A DNA stretch of 64,000 bases from Streptomyces sp. ATexAB-D23 (GTDB taxonomy: Bacteria > Actinomycetota > Actinomycetes > Streptomycetales > Streptomycetaceae): the NCBI RefSeq assembly GCF_000373645.1, contig NZ_KB892057.1, positions 1 through 64,000 of the forward strand, read 5' to 3'. The notes beneath the pieces were generated by a model that was not told where the DNA came from, ran no database searches, and saw nothing but the letters and a program-made list of their open reading frames with translations. Shown piece by piece: positions 41,179 to 50,051 of this stretch. The position numbers and the translations under genes were made by a program. Within the stretch, counting starts at the first letter, position 1. Each line of letters opens with the position of its first letter.

Positions 41179-41931
41179 TTGATCTACGGCGCTATGAAGT
41201 TCTCCATCGGCGGGTCCCTGAAGCTCGCCTTCAGGCCGTGGGTGGAGGGCCTGGAGAACATCCCCGAGCGGGGGCCCGCGATCCTCGCCAGCAACCATCT
41301 GTCGTTCTCCGACTCCTTCTTCCTGCCTGCCGTGCTTGACCGCAAGGTCACCTTCATCGCGAAGGCCGAGTACTTCACCGCGCCCGGCGTCAAGGGCAAG
41401 CTCACCGCCGCGTTCTTCAAGGGCGTCGGCCAGCTCCCCGTGGACCGCTCGGGCGCGCGCGGCGCCGGCGAGGCGGCGATCCGGGCGGGCATCGAGGTCA
41501 TCGAGAGCGGCGGCCTCTTCGGCATCTACCCCGAGGGCACCCGCTCGCCCGACGGCCGGCTCTACCGGGGCAAGCCCGGCGGGCTCGCCCGGGTCGCGCT
41601 CGCCACCGGGGCGCCGGTCGTCCCCGTCGCGATGATCGACACGGAGAAGATCCAGCCGCCCGGCCAGGTGATGCCGAAGCTGATGCGCCCCGGTATCCGC
41701 ATCGGCAAGCCGCTCGACTTCAGCCGCTACCACGGCATGGAGGGCGACCGTTTCATCCTGCGCTCCGTCACCGACGAGGTGATGTACGAGATCATGAAGC
41801 TCTCGGGCCAGGAGTACGTCGACATCTACGCGACCGCGGCCAAGCGGCAGATCGCCGACGAGGCCAAGCGGCGGGCCGAAGCCGCGAAGAGGACACCGTC
41901 GGGCACGGAGGCGGACCGCGACGGCGCCTGA
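41179..41931 (+). CDS. 1-acyl-sn-glycerol-3-phosphate acyltransferase (PlsC family)
   Basis: 250 aa with the acyltransferase motifs NHLSFSD (HX4D, about residue 40), GQLPVDRSG, YPEGTRSPDG and VVPVAMI. Acylates lysophosphatidate or a related lysolipid in membrane lipid synthesis. The TTG at 41179 has AGGAGG about 9 nt upstream; an ATG at 41194 would remove five residues. The charged C-terminal 40 residues are typical of actinobacterial members (Rv2182c type). Confidence 0.9.
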   Translation: MIYGAMKFSIGGSLKLAFRPWVEGLENIPERGPAILASNHLSFSDSFFLPAVLDRKVTFIAKAEYFTAPGVKGKLTAAFFKGVGQLPVDRSGARGAGEAAIRAGIEVIESGGLFGIYPEGTRSPDGRLYRGKPGGLARVALATGAPVVPVAMIDTEKIQPPGQVMPKLMRPGIRIGKPLDFSRYHGMEGDRFILRSVTDEVMYEIMKLSGQEYVDIYATAAKRQIADEAKRRAEAAKRTPSGTEADRDGA

Positions 41932-41967
41932 GGGCGCACCGGTCCGCCGGGGGTGGGGGAGGACAGC

Positions 41968-43200
41968 ATGGTCAAGCGCGTACGCGTGGTACGGATGTCG
42001 GTCGAGCAGCCGCTGTGGCGCGCCCTGTCGGCGTACCGCGTCCTGACGATGCTCTACGCGGTCCTGCTCGCCGCCTTCGCCCGGCACGACTACGAACGGC
42101 CCTGGATAGCGATCACCTTCCTGTCGCTGATGTCCGTCTGGACGCTCGCCACCCTGCCGAAGGTGGGCAGCGCCGCCGCCTGCACCAGACGCTTCCTCGG
42201 CGCCGACCTGGCCATCGCCCTCACCGGCATCATCGTCACCCCGCTCGCCGATCTCCAGGCCCAGCACGTCGACGGACCGACCCTGCCGTCCATCTGGACC
42301 GCGGGCTCCGTCCTGGCCTTCGCGATCAAGGGCGGCTGGCGCTGGGCCGGCTTCGCCTCCAGCCTCGTCGCCGTCGCCAACCTCATCGAGCGCGGCGAGC
42401 CCAGCCGCGACACCCTGCACAACGTGATGCTGGTCTGGGTCGCCTCCATCGCCATCGGGTACGTCGTGGAGGTCGCCCGCGCCAGTGAGCGCACCCTCGC
42501 CCGTGCTCTGGAGATCGAGGCCGCCACGCGCGAACGGGAGCGGCTGGCCCGGGACATCCACGACGGCGTGCTCCAGGTCCTCGCGATGGTGCAGCGGCGC
42601 GGCGCCGCGCTCGGCGGGGAGGCCGCGGAGCTGGGCCGGATGGCCGGGGAGCAGGAGGTGGCCCTGCGCACCCTGGTCTCCAGCGGCCTGGTGCCACCGA
42701 CCCGGGTCTCCGAGGACGCCTCCGAGGGCGCCGTCGTCCGCACCGTCGACACGGACGACGACGAGCCGGGCGACGCGGACGGCGGCGAGCGCGATCTGCG
42801 TACGCTGCTCACCCCGCACGCCGGCTCCCGGGTCAGCTTCGCGGAGCCGGGCGCCCCGGTGCTGCTGCCCGCCCCGGCGGCGGCGGAACTGGCGGCGGCC
42901 GTCGGCGCGGCCCTGGACAATGTCCGGGCGCACGCGGGGGAGAACGCCCAGGCGTGGATCCTGCTGGAGGACTGGCCGCACGAGGTGATCGTGACGGTCC
43001 GGGACGACGGCCCCGGCATCCCCGAGGGGCGCCTCGCGCAGGCCGAGGGTGAGGGCCGGCTCGGCGTCGCCCTGTCGATCCGCGGGCGGCTGCGCGACCT
43101 GGGCGGTACGGCAGAGCTGATCTCGGTGCCCGGCCAGGGCACCGAAGTCGAATTGAAGGTTCCGAAGGTTTCACGGGGGAAGGCGGGTTCGGTCCGATGA
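41968..43200 (+). CDS. macS: Sensor histidine kinase, MacS-like
   Basis: 410 aa: four or five N-terminal helices (about residues 25-170) without a large outside domain, then RERERLARDIHDGVLQVLAM with the phosphorylated His, and an HATPase with VTVRDDGPGIPEG and a GRLGVALSIRGR lid. A Glu/Asp-rich insert lies between the His domain and the ATPase. NarL-type pair with the next gene (ATGA overlap). Location near glkA and domain layout match S. coelicolor MacS (SCO2121), reported to affect morphology and actinorhodin; the name rests on that match. ATG at 41968 with GGGGGAGGA upstream. Confidence 0.82.
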   Translation: MVKRVRVVRMSVEQPLWRALSAYRVLTMLYAVLLAAFARHDYERPWIAITFLSLMSVWTLATLPKVGSAAACTRRFLGADLAIALTGIIVTPLADLQAQHVDGPTLPSIWTAGSVLAFAIKGGWRWAGFASSLVAVANLIERGEPSRDTLHNVMLVWVASIAIGYVVEVARASERTLARALEIEAATRERERLARDIHDGVLQVLAMVQRRGAALGGEAAELGRMAGEQEVALRTLVSSGLVPPTRVSEDASEGAVVRTVDTDDDEPGDADGGERDLRTLLTPHAGSRVSFAEPGAPVLLPAPAAAELAAAVGAALDNVRAHAGENAQAWILLEDWPHEVIVTVRDDGPGIPEGRLAQAEGEGRLGVALSIRGRLRDLGGTAELISVPGQGTEVELKVPKVSRGKAGSVR

Positions 43201-43889
43201 GCGCGACACACGAAGAGGGCACCGGGCAGCGGGCGATCAGGGTGATGGTGGTCGACGACCACCCGATGTGGCGCGACGCCGTCGCCCGGGACCTCGCCGA
43301 GGCGGGCTTCGACGTGGTGGCGACCGCCGGCGACGGGCCGCAGGCCGTCCGCCGGGCCGGAGCCGTCACCCCCGACGTCCTGGTCCTCGACCTCAACCTG
43401 CCCGGCCTGCCCGGGGTCCAGGTCTGCAAGACCCTCGTCGGCGCGCAGCCCGGCCTGCGGGTCCTGGTGCTCTCCGCCAGCGGTGAGCACGCCGACGTCC
43501 TGGAGGCGGTCAAGTCCGGCGCCACCGGCTACCTGATGAAGTCGGCGAGCACCCAGGAGCTGACCGACGCCGTCCGCCGCACCGCCGCGGGCGACGCCGT
43601 CTTCACGCCGGGCCTCGCCGGTCTGGTGCTCGGCGAGTACCGCAGGCTGGCCTCCGAACCGGCCCCGGCCGCCTCCGACGAGCCGAAGGCCCCCGAGCTG
43701 ACCGAGCGGGAGACCGAGGTGCTGCGGCTGGTGGCCAAGGGGCTCTCGTACAAGCAGATCGCCGAGCGGCTCGTCATCTCGCACCGCACCGTCCAGAACC
43801 ACGTCCAGAACACCCTGGGCAAGCTCCAGCTGCACAACAGGGTCGAGCTGGTGCGGTACGCCATAGAGCGCGGTCTGGACGACGCCTGA
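43197..43889 (+). CDS. macR: NarL/FixJ-type response regulator, MacR-like
   Basis: 230 aa. Receiver domain with the acidic pair in VMVVDDHPMW, phospho-acceptor Asp in VLVLDLNLPG (about residue 66) and the Thr/Ser-Lys positions in LVLSAS and LMKSAS. C-terminal LuxR helix-turn-helix ELTERETEVLRLVAKGLSYK to TVQNHVQNTLGKLQ. Translationally coupled to the kinase by ATGA. In S. coelicolor the orthologue is reported to control membrane-protein and development genes. Confidence 0.85.
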   Translation: MSATHEEGTGQRAIRVMVVDDHPMWRDAVARDLAEAGFDVVATAGDGPQAVRRAGAVTPDVLVLDLNLPGLPGVQVCKTLVGAQPGLRVLVLSASGEHADVLEAVKSGATGYLMKSASTQELTDAVRRTAAGDAVFTPGLAGLVLGEYRRLASEPAPAASDEPKAPELTERETEVLRLVAKGLSYKQIAERLVISHRTVQNHVQNTLGKLQLHNRVELVRYAIERGLDDA

Positions 43890-43958
43890 GCGGCGGGGCC
43901 GGGCGCGCGGCCGTATATTCGCGATGACCGGCCGCGCGCACAGAGCAGGGGAGACGTC

Positions 43959-44963
43959 GTGGAGATCCTGGCCTTCGGAGTGCAGTCCGACGAGAAGCCG
44001 CTGATCGAGAAGGCCTTCGCGGGCAAGCACGACGTCCGGTGCCTGGACGTCTTCCTGAACCGGGACACCGCGCCCATCGCGGCCGGCTACGAGATCATCT
44101 CCACCAGCGTCAACGCCGACCTGGGCGGCGGCGTCCTGCAGACCCTCGCGGCCGGCGGCACGCAGATGATCGCCCAGCGCTCCACCGGCTTCAACAACAT
44201 CGACCTGGACGTCGCCGAACGCCTCGCCCTGCGCGTCTCCCGGGTCTCCTACTACTCCCCGTACTCGGTCGCCGAATTCGCCTGGACGCTCGCCATGGCG
44301 GTCAACCGCCGGGTGATCCGGGCCGCCGGCCGCACCCGCGACTTCGACTTCCGCCTCGACGGGCTCCTCGGCCGCGACATGCACGGCCGCACGGCCGGCG
44401 TCATCGGCACGGGCAAGATCGGCGAGGCCTTCACCCGGATCGCCCACGGCTTCGGTATGGAGCTGCTCGGCTGGGACGTCGCCGAGAACCCGGCCTGCGC
44501 CGAGCTGGGCATGCGCTACGTCGACAAGGAGCAGCTGCTCGCCGAGGCGGACGTGATCAGCCTGCACGTACCGCTGCTGCCCTCGACCCACCACCTCATC
44601 GACAAGGCCGCCCTCGCCCGCATGAAGGACGACGCGATCCTGGTCAACTCCAGCCGCGGCGGCCTGATCGACACCTCGGCCCTCGTCGGTGAGCTGCGCG
44701 CGGGCCGGTTCCTGGGCGTCGGGCTCGATGTGTACGAGGCGGAGGCCGGGCTCTTCTTCCTCGACAAGTCCCTGGAGGGCGTGGACGACGACACGCTGGC
44801 CCGGCTCGTCACCTTCCCGAACGTCATCGTCACCTCGCACCAGGCGTACTACACCGAGGACGCGGTGGGCCAGATCATCGACGCCACCGTCCAGAACGTC
44901 GACGACTACCTGGCCGGCCGACGCGGCGACAACGTCCTGGTGCCCGCGCGCCCCGGGTCCTGA
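43959..44963 (+). CDS. D-2-hydroxyacid dehydrogenase (D-lactate dehydrogenase type)
   Basis: 334 aa. NAD-binding motif AGVIGTGKIGEAF (about residues 146-158), catalytic Arg in NSSRGGLIDT, Glu in the GLDVYEAEAG segment, and His in TSHQAYYTEDA. It begins EILAFGVQSDEKP, as in LdhA-type D-lactate dehydrogenases. Probably reduces pyruvate to D-lactate. GTG at 43959, GGGGAGA 8 nt upstream. Converges on the anthranilate synthase gene. Confidence 0.9.
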   Translation: MEILAFGVQSDEKPLIEKAFAGKHDVRCLDVFLNRDTAPIAAGYEIISTSVNADLGGGVLQTLAAGGTQMIAQRSTGFNNIDLDVAERLALRVSRVSYYSPYSVAEFAWTLAMAVNRRVIRAAGRTRDFDFRLDGLLGRDMHGRTAGVIGTGKIGEAFTRIAHGFGMELLGWDVAENPACAELGMRYVDKEQLLAEADVISLHVPLLPSTHHLIDKAALARMKDDAILVNSSRGGLIDTSALVGELRAGRFLGVGLDVYEAEAGLFFLDKSLEGVDDDTLARLVTFPNVIVTSHQAYYTEDAVGQIIDATVQNVDDYLAGRRGDNVLVPARPGS

Positions 44964-44991
44964 CCCCCCTCCCAGGACCCGGGGCCGCGCC

Positions 44992-46908
44992 TCAGCCCAC
45001 CGGGAGCCCGGCCAGCAGCTCGGTCACGATCTCCGACCCGCGCAGCGTCAGCACCGACTCCGGGTGGAACTGCACCGAGGCGAACCCGCCCCCGCGCAGC
45101 GCGTGCAGCTCCCCGCTCGCCGCGTCCCGGCTCGCCTCGATGCCCCGCGCCGCCAGCGCGGCCGCCCCCGCTTCGTCGCAGCGCGCGGTGAAGCTGTTGT
45201 AGAAGCCGACCGTCTCCGGCCGCCCGAACAGATCGATACGGGTCTGCGCACCCTGGTACGGCACCGCCTTGCGGACGATCTCCAGGCCCAGTTCCGCCGC
45301 GATCAGCTCATGGCCCAGGCACACCCCGAGCAGCCCGTGCCGGTGCTCCCGCACCAGCTCGGCGGCCATCGCGCGCAGCAGCCGCATCTTCGGGTCGGCC
45401 GCGTCACCCGGATTCCCCGGGCCGGGGCCGAGCACCACGGGCCCGGCGTGCGCCCGCACGGCCTCGCGCAGACCCGGCTCGTCGTACCGGCGCACGGTGA
45501 CGTCGAGCCCCGCGGCGCGCAGCAGGTGCCCCAGCATCGCGGTGAACGTGTCCTCCCCGTCCACCACCAGCGCGTGGCCCAGGCGTTGGCCGGTGCGCTC
45601 CTGCATCCGCAGCCAGAACGGGGCGAGCCCGTCCCGCCGGGAGTCCAGGGCCGCCCGCACCCGCGGGTCGGCGGCAAGCCGGGGCCGCGCCCCCTCCGCC
45701 TCGGGCCGGGCCGGCCGCACGCCCAGCGCCGCCAGCACCCCGGCCGCCTTCGCATGGGTCTCGGCGACCTCGCCCTCCGGGTCGGAGTGGCGCACCAGCG
45801 TCGCGCCGACCGGCACCCGCAGCCCGCCGTCGGCCGCGATGTCGGCGGTGCGGATCAGGATCGGCGAGTCCAGGGTCTGCGTCCCGTCGGGCGCCCGGTG
45901 CAGCAGGGCCAGCGCGCCCGCGTAGTAGCCGCGCCCGCCGTCCTCGTACCGCTCGATGACCCGGCAGGCGTTCTGCACGGGGGAGCCGGTGACGGTCGCC
46001 GCGAACATGGTCTCCCTCAGTACCTCCCGCACGTCCAGCGAGGAGCGGCCGCGCAACTCGTACTCGGTGTGGGCGAGATGGGCCATCTCCTTGAGGCGTG
46101 GGCCGATCACCACCCCGCCCATGTCGCCGACCGTGCACATCATCTTGAGTTCCTCGTCGACCACCATGGAGAGCTCCTCGGTCTCCTTGCGGTCGCCGAG
46201 GAAGGCGAGCAGGCTCTCGGCGCTCGGCCCCTCGGCCGGGTAGCGGTAGGTGCCGCTGATGGGGTTCATCACGACGGTCCCGCCGGACATCCGCACATGC
46301 ACCTCGGGGCTCGCGCCGACCAGCGTCCGCCCGCCCGTCGACCGCCGTCGCCCCGATGGGGAGAGGCCTTCGGGCTCGCTGCCTCCCGTGTGCACGACGA
46401 ACGTCCAGTACGCCCCCCGCTCCCCGGCCAGCAGCCGCCGGAACAGGGCCAGCGCGTCCGCCCGGCCGAACCCGGGGATCTCTCCCCGGAAGGTCCGCCG
46501 GATCACGAAGTTCGCCCCCTCGCCCCGGCCGATCTCGTCCTCGATCACCCGCCGCACGGTCCCGGCGTAGTCCTCGTCGGTGACGTCGAACGCCCCGTTC
46601 TCCACCCGCACTTCATGGCGCGGAAGCTGACCGAGCGCCTCGTCCAGGGGCATCGTGTACGACTCGTCGGCCACCAGGACCGACAGCGGCGTCCCGTCGT
46701 CGCGCACGTCGAAGCCGCGCTCCGCGATCTGCCGGAACGGCACCAGCGCCAGCGACGGCCGCTCCCCGACGGGGATCTCGGCCAGCCGGTCCACCTCGTG
46801 GACCCGGCCGATCAGCACCTCGACCGTGTCGTGGTCGTGGCCGGGGGTGCGCCTGCGCAGCAGCGCGAAGGGCGGGCAGTCGTCGCTCAGGAGTCTGTCG
46901 AGGTTCAT
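44992..46908 (-). CDS. trpE: Fused anthranilate synthase (TrpE-TrpG in one chain)
   Basis: 638 aa. The N-terminal 440 residues are the chorismate-binding TrpE part (MNPISGTYRYP, ETEELSMVVDEELKMM, TVTGSPVQNACRVIERYE). The C-terminal 190 residues are a glutamine amidotransferase with nucleophile Cys in GVCLGHELIAAE (HE in place of the usual HQ) and QFHPES. This makes anthranilate from chorismate and glutamine; single-chain forms are known in Streptomyces. About 18 residues (GSEPEGLSPSGRRRSTGG, encoded near 46328-46384) interrupt a normally continuous TG-RTLVGASPE segment. ATG at 46908 with GGAAGGAA 8 nt upstream. A trp attenuator precedes it, so the anthranilate role is preferred over a phenazine PhzE role. 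Confidence 0.92.
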   Translation of the reverse strand: MNLDRLLSDDCPPFALLRRRTPGHDHDTVEVLIGRVHEVDRLAEIPVGERPSLALVPFRQIAERGFDVRDDGTPLSVLVADESYTMPLDEALGQLPRHEVRVENGAFDVTDEDYAGTVRRVIEDEIGRGEGANFVIRRTFRGEIPGFGRADALALFRRLLAGERGAYWTFVVHTGGSEPEGLSPSGRRRSTGGRTLVGASPEVHVRMSGGTVVMNPISGTYRYPAEGPSAESLLAFLGDRKETEELSMVVDEELKMMCTVGDMGGVVIGPRLKEMAHLAHTEYELRGRSSLDVREVLRETMFAATVTGSPVQNACRVIERYEDGGRGYYAGALALLHRAPDGTQTLDSPILIRTADIAADGGLRVPVGATLVRHSDPEGEVAETHAKAAGVLAALGVRPARPEAEGARPRLAADPRVRAALDSRRDGLAPFWLRMQERTGQRLGHALVVDGEDTFTAMLGHLLRAAGLDVTVRRYDEPGLREAVRAHAGPVVLGPGPGNPGDAADPKMRLLRAMAAELVREHRHGLLGVCLGHELIAAELGLEIVRKAVPYQGAQTRIDLFGRPETVGFYNSFTARCDEAGAAALAARGIEASRDAASGELHALRGGGFASVQFHPESVLTLRGSEIVTELLAGLPVG

Positions 46909-46961
46909 GGGGTCGGTTCCTTCCAGGGGGATCAGCTGGGAGGAACGGCCCGCGGACACGG

Positions 46962-46985
46962 AAAAGGCCGCCCCTCGGGCGGCCT
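46962..46985 (-). terminator. Attenuator hairpin of the trp leader
   Basis: On the minus strand, AGGCCGCCC-GAG-GGGCGGCCT followed by TTTTCC: a 9-bp perfect stem with a run of T. It lies between the leader peptide stop and trpE. The GGCGGCC just before the leader stop can pair with the first arm (GGCCGCC) to form an antiterminator when ribosomes stall at the Trp codons. Confidence 0.85.
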
Positions 46986-47008
46986 CTGCGTCGGTGTGTA
47001 CGCGCGAA

Positions 47009-47065
47009 TCAGTGGGCCGCCGGATGAGCGGTCCACCACCAGTTACGGGTCGAGTGCGCGAACAT
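47009..47065 (-). CDS. trpL: trp leader peptide (18 aa)
   Basis: The frame from ATG 47065 to TGA 47009 encodes MFAHSTRNWWWTAHPAAH, with three consecutive Trp codons at positions 9-11. This is the classic design of a transcription-attenuation leader: low charged tRNA-Trp stalls the ribosome there and favours antitermination of the downstream anthranilate synthase gene. The ribosome site is modest (ACGGGGC). Confidence 0.9.
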   Translation of the reverse strand: MFAHSTRNWWWTAHPAAH

Positions 47066-47107
47066 GCCCCGTACCTTAACCCCCGCCGTCAAGGGGGCGT
47101 CCGTCGG

Positions 47108-49921
47108 CTAGAACAGGGTGTCGTAGATCTGCCACCCGGTCCCGACCTGCGACTTCGTCGCGAACGGAGCCGTCACGCTGCCGGTGGAGCGGTAGAACCA
47201 GAAGTTCCCGGAACCGTCCACGGCGACCAGGTCGCCCCGGCCGTCACGGTCCAGGTCGCTCGGCCCGAGCAGCAGCTTGTACTTGCCCCAGCCCGTGCCG
47301 ATCCGCACCCGCTTGTCGTACGGGGAGGCGGCCGAGCCGGTGCCCGTGTAGATCCACAGCACCCCGGACTTGTCCCGGGCCACGAAGTCCGCCTTGCCGT
47401 CACCGTTCAGGTCGCCGGTGGAGACGATCGCGTCGTAGATCTGCCAGCCGGTGCCGATCTGGGCCTTGGGCAGGAAGGGCTTCGACGGTTCGCCGGTGCC
47501 CTTGTAGAAATAGATCACGCCGGCGGGGTTGCGGGCGATCAGGTCGGCCTTGCCGTCACCGTCGAGGTCGCGCATGCCGGTCAGGCTGTCGTACTGGTTC
47601 CAGCCGCTGCCGACCTTGAGCCGGGCCATGTACGGCTTGTCCGGGTTGCCGCTGCCCCGGTAGTACCAGAGCACCCCGTCCTTGTCGCGGGCCACGAAGT
47701 CACCCGTGCCGTCCGCCCGCAGCGCGGTCATGGCGGTGATCGCCGTGTAGCTGCCCCAGCCGTAGCCCGCCTGGTAGCGGCGGTAGTACGGCGAGGAGGC
47801 GCTGCCGGTGCCCTGGTACTGCCAGATGCGTCCGGCGCTGTCCCGGCCGATCATGTCGTACCGGTCGGTCCCGGCATCCGGAACGGTGCTGCTCGCCTGC
47901 TGGACGTCGCTCGCCTTCACCCACGCGATGCGGTGGTTGTAGCGGATCGGGGTGTAGAGCGTGGTGCCCACGACCCGGGTCTGCGAGGAGCCGAAGTAGT
48001 CGTCGCCCCGTACGTCCGCCCCGGCCCGCACGTACGCCTGCCCGGCGGGCAGCTTGTACTTCGTCAGGTGGTCGGGGTTGTCCGTCGGCGCGTCGGCACC
48101 CGTTCCCTCGTAGGCCGCGGCCTCCGGGAAGGTGCGGCCGTAGAGCCGGGCCGTGGCACCGTCCTTGAGCTTGATCACGGCCGGGGCCTGGCCGCCGACC
48201 CGTGCGGTGAACTGGCCGCCGGGGTTCGAGAACCACGCCTTCTGTCCGCCGTACCAGATCGCGGTCCAGTCGGCCTTGGCCTCGGCGACGACGTACTCAC
48301 CGCCGGCGACGACCTTGTTGCCCCAGTTCGGGCCGTCGGTCGCCTTCACGTTCGGCATGTACGGGTCGACGATCTTCGCCCCGGACGTGGACGGCGAGGT
48401 GTAGAGGTAGCCGAAGTTCGCCGGCTGCTTGGCGACGTTGCCGCCGCCGTACGTCAGCTCCGGCTGGTTGGCGGTGGTGAACGGGGGAACGACCCGGACC
48501 ACCTGGCCGGCCTTGACCGGGCCGCCGGCGCCCTCGGCCCCGGTCGGGGCACCCATCAGCGCCATGTAGTGGTTCCAGTCCCAGAACGGGCCCGCGTCCC
48601 AGTGCATCCCGGCGACATCGCCGTCCAGCGACCCGGGCACCTCGTCGTGGCCGACGATGTGCTCACGGTCGAGCGGGACGCCGTACTTGCCGGCCAGGAA
48701 CTTCACCAGGGCGGCGGAGGACTCGTACTGCGGCTCCGTGTACCAGCTGCCCGACTTGATCGCGTAGCCCTCGTGCTCCACGCCGATCGAGTGCATGTTC
48801 ATCGACCAGTTGCCCGCGTGCCACGCCAGGTTCTTGTTCTCGACCAGCTGGGTGACCAGGCCGTCCGAGGCGCGGATCAGGTAGTGGGCGCTCGCCCCGC
48901 TCGACGAGTCGCGGAAGGTGTCCAGGGAGCCCTGGTAGCCGCCCTCGGTGTCGTGGATGACGATCTGGCGGATGTCGAACCCGCCGTTGGCCCGGTTGGC
49001 CAGGCTGTAGTTGCGCGCGCCGTTCTTCGGGTCCTCGGCCGGGATGAAGTTGCAGTTCAGGCCCGAGGGGCACTCCGGCGTCACGGCAGCGGCCGCGGCC
49101 GGGCTCGCGGGCGCCGCGGCGAGGGGGAGCTTCGACGGCTCGACCGGCTCCACCGAGGGGTCGGCGGCCAGGACGACCTGCTGACCGTCGGTCGTGACCT
49201 GCTGCTCGCCGGTCCTGATCGACTCGAAGACCCGCTCGGCGAAGAGGTCGGCCCCCTTCTTGTCCGGGGACTGGCTGTACCTGGCCACCGCCGCGTACCA
49301 GCCGCCCGGGTCGTCCGGCAGCGAGCCGGTCGCGTCCCGCTGGTACTCCGCCAGCAGCGCCGCACCCGCGCGGATGCTCTGCTCCGTGCTGTCGCGGACC
49401 GCGTCGGTGCCGGTGCCGATCAGCCCGGCGGCCTTGTCCAGCGTGTGCAGCCGGGGGTCGCTGGTGTCGACGGCCTCCTTCGGCAGGTTGCTCACGGCCT
49501 TGGCGGCGTCGTACTTCCGTTCGACCTCGGGGCTGTCGCTCGCGTTGAAGTGCGCGACGCGTTCCTCGGAGTCCGGCTGCACGACGTCCTGCGCCGTCAC
49601 CCGGGTCAGCCCCATGACGTTGTACGCGCCGCTGGTGCTCGGCTCGCCGTCGTGGCTCTCCCACCGAGTCTGCCGGTAGGAGACCGCCATCAGGACGCTC
49701 TGCGGCACGTCGAACTCGCGAGCCGCGTTCTCGAACTGGGCCTGGAGCACCGCGGAGGGTGATGCCGGCTTGGCGTCCGTGGACCCGGGGTCCTGGGAGG
49801 CGATGGCCAGGGTGCTGATCGTCGCGGTGGCGACGACAGCGGCACCGGCGGCGAACAGCAGCCGTTTCTTCCGGAGGTCCCTACGGTGATTCCGCTTCAA
49901 GTCCCCACCCCTGTTGTCCAC
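47108..49921 (-). CDS. Exported N-acetylmuramoyl-L-alanine amidase with FG-GAP/VCBS repeats
   Basis: 937 aa: signal peptide (RKKRLLFAAGAAVVATATIS), a helical lysozyme-like region (about residues 40-240, with SVLMAVSYRQTRWESHDG), an Amidase_2/PGRP domain (about 300-470) with zinc-ligand His in RQIVIHDTEGG, HSIGVEHEGY and EHIVGHDEVPG, an SH3-like region, then four or five FG-GAP-type beta-propeller repeats (LDGDGKADLIARN, LNGDGKADFVARD, LDRDGRGDLVAVD). Cleaves the amide between MurNAc and the stem peptide; the propeller may bind wall or surface ligands. GTG 49921 is preferred; a TTG 24 nt further in (KRNHRRD) has a stronger GGGTGGGGA site. The frame continues open upstream to 50317 by GC bias only. 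Confidence 0.88.
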   Translation of the reverse strand: MDNRGGDLKRNHRRDLRKKRLLFAAGAAVVATATISTLAIASQDPGSTDAKPASPSAVLQAQFENAAREFDVPQSVLMAVSYRQTRWESHDGEPSTSGAYNVMGLTRVTAQDVVQPDSEERVAHFNASDSPEVERKYDAAKAVSNLPKEAVDTSDPRLHTLDKAAGLIGTGTDAVRDSTEQSIRAGAALLAEYQRDATGSLPDDPGGWYAAVARYSQSPDKKGADLFAERVFESIRTGEQQVTTDGQQVVLAADPSVEPVEPSKLPLAAAPASPAAAAAVTPECPSGLNCNFIPAEDPKNGARNYSLANRANGGFDIRQIVIHDTEGGYQGSLDTFRDSSSGASAHYLIRASDGLVTQLVENKNLAWHAGNWSMNMHSIGVEHEGYAIKSGSWYTEPQYESSAALVKFLAGKYGVPLDREHIVGHDEVPGSLDGDVAGMHWDAGPFWDWNHYMALMGAPTGAEGAGGPVKAGQVVRVVPPFTTANQPELTYGGGNVAKQPANFGYLYTSPSTSGAKIVDPYMPNVKATDGPNWGNKVVAGGEYVVAEAKADWTAIWYGGQKAWFSNPGGQFTARVGGQAPAVIKLKDGATARLYGRTFPEAAAYEGTGADAPTDNPDHLTKYKLPAGQAYVRAGADVRGDDYFGSSQTRVVGTTLYTPIRYNHRIAWVKASDVQQASSTVPDAGTDRYDMIGRDSAGRIWQYQGTGSASSPYYRRYQAGYGWGSYTAITAMTALRADGTGDFVARDKDGVLWYYRGSGNPDKPYMARLKVGSGWNQYDSLTGMRDLDGDGKADLIARNPAGVIYFYKGTGEPSKPFLPKAQIGTGWQIYDAIVSTGDLNGDGKADFVARDKSGVLWIYTGTGSAASPYDKRVRIGTGWGKYKLLLGPSDLDRDGRGDLVAVDGSGNFWFYRSTGSVTAPFATKSQVGTGWQIYDTLF

Positions 49922-50051
49922 TTGTTCAACGCTGAAAAGTGTGAGGCTAGCAGGCGGCTCCGCCGCGCCCCGCGCGTGCCGCGCCGAGACGTCCGTCTCA
50001 GTCACTGAGCAACCGGAAAAGCAGTGGACGCGAACCCGTAATGTGGGAGCC

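Noticed and set aside
44992..46908. PhzE-type phenazine enzyme
   Set aside because: The domain order is the same, but the Trp-codon attenuator directly upstream points to anthranilate for tryptophan, and no other phz genes are present.
46655..49762. A 1000-codon open frame opposite the anthranilate synthase and amidase genes
   Set aside because: The product is low-complexity Val/Gly/Arg-rich, crosses the trp attenuator and has no ribosome site. It is an antisense shadow.
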